A model generated the notes under the pieces. That model worked only from the letters and a program-made list of their open reading frames with translations. It was not told the DNA's origin and searched no databases. This document shows, piece after piece, positions 4,754 to 7,209 of a stretch of DNA of 7,209 nt. The DNA comes from an uncultured Neisseria sp. Lineage in GTDB: Bacteria > Pseudomonadota > Gammaproteobacteria > Burkholderiales > Neisseriaceae. The position numbers were made by a program, and so were the translations under genes. Each line of letters begins with the position of its first letter. Within the stretch, counting starts at the first letter, position 1. The stretch is from NCBI GenBank assembly GCA_937919795.1, contig CALFOA010000039.1, positions 1 to 7,209 of the forward strand. The letters run 5' to 3'.

Positions 4754-7209
4754 TCAAACAGTCAGTTGCTCAAACAATACCCGTTTCAATTCCAGCTGTT
4801 TTTGTGGATTTTCCAAATCGCGGCTGAACAGCGAAAAGCTGTCTTCTACCCGTTCGTCTAAGGTGGCGATTTTGGCGTAGCGCAGGCTGATGTTGAAATC
4901 GGAAAGTATTTCGGTGATGTCGGCCAACAGGTAAGGGCGGTTGACGGCGACGATGTTCATGGTGTGCCAGCCGGGTGAATCGTCGTAACCGACAATGCTG
5001 ATGCTGGGGCTAATCGGCAGGTGGCGGGCGCGGCGGCTGCGGATGCCGCAGGCACGGTTGTCGTCTTGGAAAATGCCTTGCAGGAAGTCGTTCAGCTCGC
5101 GTTCGAGTGAGCGTTGGATGCGGCGGTAATCACTCTCGCCGCTGTTGGCGGGAAACTGCACCACGAAGGTGTCGAGAATGTAATTGTGCTCGGTCACAAA
5201 GGCGCGTGCGGCCATGATGTCCAGCCCTTGGTGGCTGAAAATGCGGCACAGCCGGGTGAACAGGCGGTCGGTGTTGGGCATGTAGACCATCACTTGCAGC
5301 GTGTTGGGCGCATCGTAGCGGCGGATGGCGATGCGGGATAGTTCTACGTCGTCGATAAGCTGCGGCAGGTGCCATAAAATTTCGTTTTCTTCATGGCGCA
5401 CGAAATAGGCGGGGCCGAGCGCCTGCCACAAGCGGCGCTGTTGTTTGGCGTCGTAGCCGGCATCGGTGAGCGCGTCCATTGCGTTCATCTGGCGTTGGCT
5501 GGCAATTACGGCGCGGTTGCTCTCGCCGCCGGAAAAATAGCGGTTGGCGGAATTGAACAGGTTTTCCAGCAGGCTGGCTTTCCAGGAGTTCCAGATTTTG
5601 GGGTTGGTGCCGCGGATGTCGGCCACGGTTAATAAGTAAAGCGCGCGCAGCCGTTGCGGGGTTTTCACCCGTTCGCAAAAGCGTTTGATTACGTCGGGGT
5701 TTTGGGTGTCTTCTTTCTGGGCGGTGAGCGACATCAGCAGGTGGTCTTCCACCAGCCAGGCGAGCAGGTCGCTGTCTTCCTCGTTCATAAAATGGTCGGC
5801 GGCAAACTGGCGGGCATCGGCGATGCCTTGTATGGCGTGGTCGCCGCCGCGGCCTTTGGCGATGTCGTGGAACATTGCTGCCAGATAGAGTACGTATTGG
5901 GGCTCAAACGAGTGCATCAGGCCGGAAGCAAACGGCAGCTCGTGGGCGTGTTCGTCGAGCGCTAAGCGGCGCATATTGCGCAACACCATTAGGATGTGGT
6001 CGTCCACCGGATAGATGTGGAATAAATCGTGCTGCAACAGGCCGACGATTTTGCCCCAGGCGGGCAGGTAATGGCCGAGTGCGCCGTAGAGATTGAGAAA
6101 GCGCATGGTGTGGGTGAGGCCGGTGCCGTCTTTGAAAAAGCCGATAAAGCGTTTGCGGTTTTCGGGATTGTTGTAGAACGGGCGGTTGATTTTGCGGGCG
6201 GCTTCCCACCAGTTGCGCAGCGTGCGCGGGGCGATGGTGATGATGCCGTTACTCTTTTGCACGATTTCCAGAATGCGGAACAGATGTTCGGGCTGTTTGG
6301 CAAACAGGTCTTTATCGTAGGAAGCGATTTGGTTGCCGACCTGATAATAATCGTCGTCGATCTTGTGCACCACGCGCGGCAGAATGGAAAACACGCGGCC
6401 GCGCAACATCGGCAGGATAATGCCGTTGAATTGTTTAACGGTTTTGGTGGCGCGGTAAAGCTGGTGCATCAGTTTTTCGCTTTTGCGCCGCTTGTCGTCG
6501 TCGCGCAACCCCATGTTATCGGCGACTTTGGTTTGCAAATCGAATACCAAGCGGTCTTCTTCGCGGCCGGCGGCTAAGTGCAATTCGATGCGGATTTTGG
6601 CCAACTGCTTGTGGCTGTTGGCCAAATGGCCGGCTTCGGCGCGGGTAAGCACGCGGTTGGTAATCAAGGCCTGCATATGTGCATCCAAGCCCTGCGCTTT
6701 GGCCAACCACAACATGGTATGGATGTCGCGCAGCCCGCCCGGGCAGGTTTTCACATTCGGCTCCAACACCGCGCCGGAACCTTGCTGTTTGTTATGGCGC
6801 TGTTGCATTTCCAGCAGTTTGCCTTCGATAAACAGCGCAATATTGCGTTGCAGCGAAAGCTGGTGAAGAAATTGGTCGGCCAGTTGATGGTTGCCGCAGA
6901 TAAAGCGTGCTTCGATAAAGGCGGTGTCGGCGGTTAGGTCGTCGTGCGCGCTTTGGCACAATTCGGCCAGCGAACCGGTTTTAACGGCGGGAGCCAGCTG
7001 AATATCCCATAAAGTTTGCACAAAAGTGCTGATTTGTTCCTGCTCCTGATCGGTGAGCGTATCGGGTGCCACAATCGCCAAATCGACATCGGAAAAAGGA
7101 TACACTTCCGCCCGGCCAAAACCACCGGTGGCCAATAGAGCAAGACGGCTGCCGCTGAAAAATTCCTGCCACAAAGTGCCGAGCATTTGATCGAGCGCCG
7201 TGGTGTAGC
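4754..7209 (-). CDS. glnD: PII uridylyltransferase/uridylyl-removing enzyme GlnD, 5' end outside window
   Basis: This cytoplasmic nitrogen sensor uridylylates PII at low glutamine and deuridylylates it at high glutamine. The frame stays open past the first ATG (7186) to the window edge, with upstream residues YTTALDQ. The true start is therefore beyond position 7209, and the visible 818 residues lack probably a few tens at the N-terminus. Numbered from the ATG at 7186, there is the nucleotidyltransferase motif [15 protein letters not shown] (21-35) and the GlnD signature [13 protein letters not shown] (144-156). Next comes the HD hydrolase domain with VDDH (393-396), [12 protein letters not shown] (439-450) and ADIRGT (522-527). 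Two ACT domains follow (about 629-680 and 742-795) for glutamine sensing. All key residues seen are intact. A stem-loop follows directly. It appears unrelated to the copper genes downstream. Confidence 0.96.
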   Translation of the reverse strand, partial: YTTALDQMLGTLWQEFFSGSRLALLATGGFGRAEVYPFSDVDLAIVAPDTLTDQEQEQISTFVQTLWDIQLAPAVKTGSLAELCQSAHDDLTADTAFIEARFICGNHQLADQFLHQLSLQRNIALFIEGKLLEMQQRHNKQQGSGAVLEPNVKTCPGGLRDIHTMLWLAKAQGLDAHMQALITNRVLTRAEAGHLANSHKQLAKIRIELHLAAGREEDRLVFDLQTKVADNMGLRDDDKRRKSEKLMHQLYRATKTVKQFNGIILPMLRGRVFSILPRVVHKIDDDYYQVGNQIASYDKDLFAKQPEHLFRILEIVQKSNGIITIAPRTLRNWWEAARKINRPFYNNPENRKRFIGFFKDGTGLTHTMRFLNLYGALGHYLPAWGKIVGLLQHDLFHIYPVDDHILMVLRNMRRLALDEHAHELPFASGLMHSFEPQYVLYLAAMFHDIAKGRGGDHAIQGIADARQFAADHFMNEEDSDLLAWLVEDHLLMSLTAQKEDTQNPDVIKRFCERVKTPQRLRALYLLTVADIRGTNPKIWNSWKASLLENLFNSANRYFSGGESNRAVIASQRQMNAMDALTDAGYDAKQQRRLWQALGPAYFVRHEENEILWHLPQLIDDVELSRIAIRRYDAPNTLQVMVYMPNTDRLFTRLCRIFSHQGLDIMAARAFVTEHNYILDTFVVQFPANSGESDYRRIQRSLERELNDFLQGIFQDDNRACGIRSRRARHLPISPSISIVGYDDSPGWHTMNIVAVNRPYLLADITEILSDFNISLRYAKIATLDERVEDSFSLFSRDLENPQKQLELKRVLFEQLTV

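Noticed and set aside
6029..6577. Plus-strand open frame of 182 codons antisense to glnD
   Set aside because: It is a shadow of glnD, which has intact motifs throughout. No domain and no separate promoter context are visible.
1..7209. CRISPR array, tRNA, rRNA, transposase or phage genes
   Set aside because: No regularly spaced repeats, cloverleaf-type sequence, rRNA signature or recombinase motif was seen on either strand.

Overview
The window looks like a chromosomal piece of a Neisseriaceae genome, probably a Neisseria species. The best evidence is the 12-mer TGCCTGTCTGAA, a DNA uptake sequence (DUS) variant. It occurs six times exactly and once with one mismatch. From memory this is the dialect reported for N. 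wadsworthii-type species (TG-wadDUS). Two copies of the AG-DUS dialect (AGGCCGTCTGAA) are also present. The copper ATPase reads, from memory, very like the CopA of pathogenic Neisseria.

All six well supported genes lie on the minus strand. In transcription order from the right edge they are: glnD (PII uridylyltransferase, 5' end cut off by the window); a DUS-paired stem-loop; a MerR/CueR-type promoter; copZ (71-aa copper chaperone); a YczE/YitT-type membrane protein overlapping copZ by 4 bp; a YdeI/DUF1801-type protein with an N-terminal Cys/His motif; a DUF6157-type protein; a gene-free stretch of 134 bp with a double-hairpin palindromic repeat; and copA (Cu+ exporting P1B-type ATPase). copA ends at a perfect DUS inverted-repeat hairpin. 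To its left is a possible C-terminal tail of a convergent plus-strand gene at the very edge.

The functional theme is copper homeostasis. copZ carries a CueR-like operator between stretched -35 and -10 elements, and its product is expected to hand Cu+ to CopA. copA has no recognisable promoter or operator of its own in the space before it. The two genes between (2524-3681) are visibly AT-richer than glnD, copZ and copA and look acquired.

The most unusual points are: an in-frame insertion in the nucleotide-binding region of CopA made of a DUS plus a GC-rich palindrome; two DUS dialects in one locus; a double palindrome just upstream of copA; and a first 10 bases identical to the 3' end of the standard Illumina adapter, suggesting an untrimmed contig end. 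I found no novel multi-gene system, CRISPR array, tRNA, rRNA or transposase.
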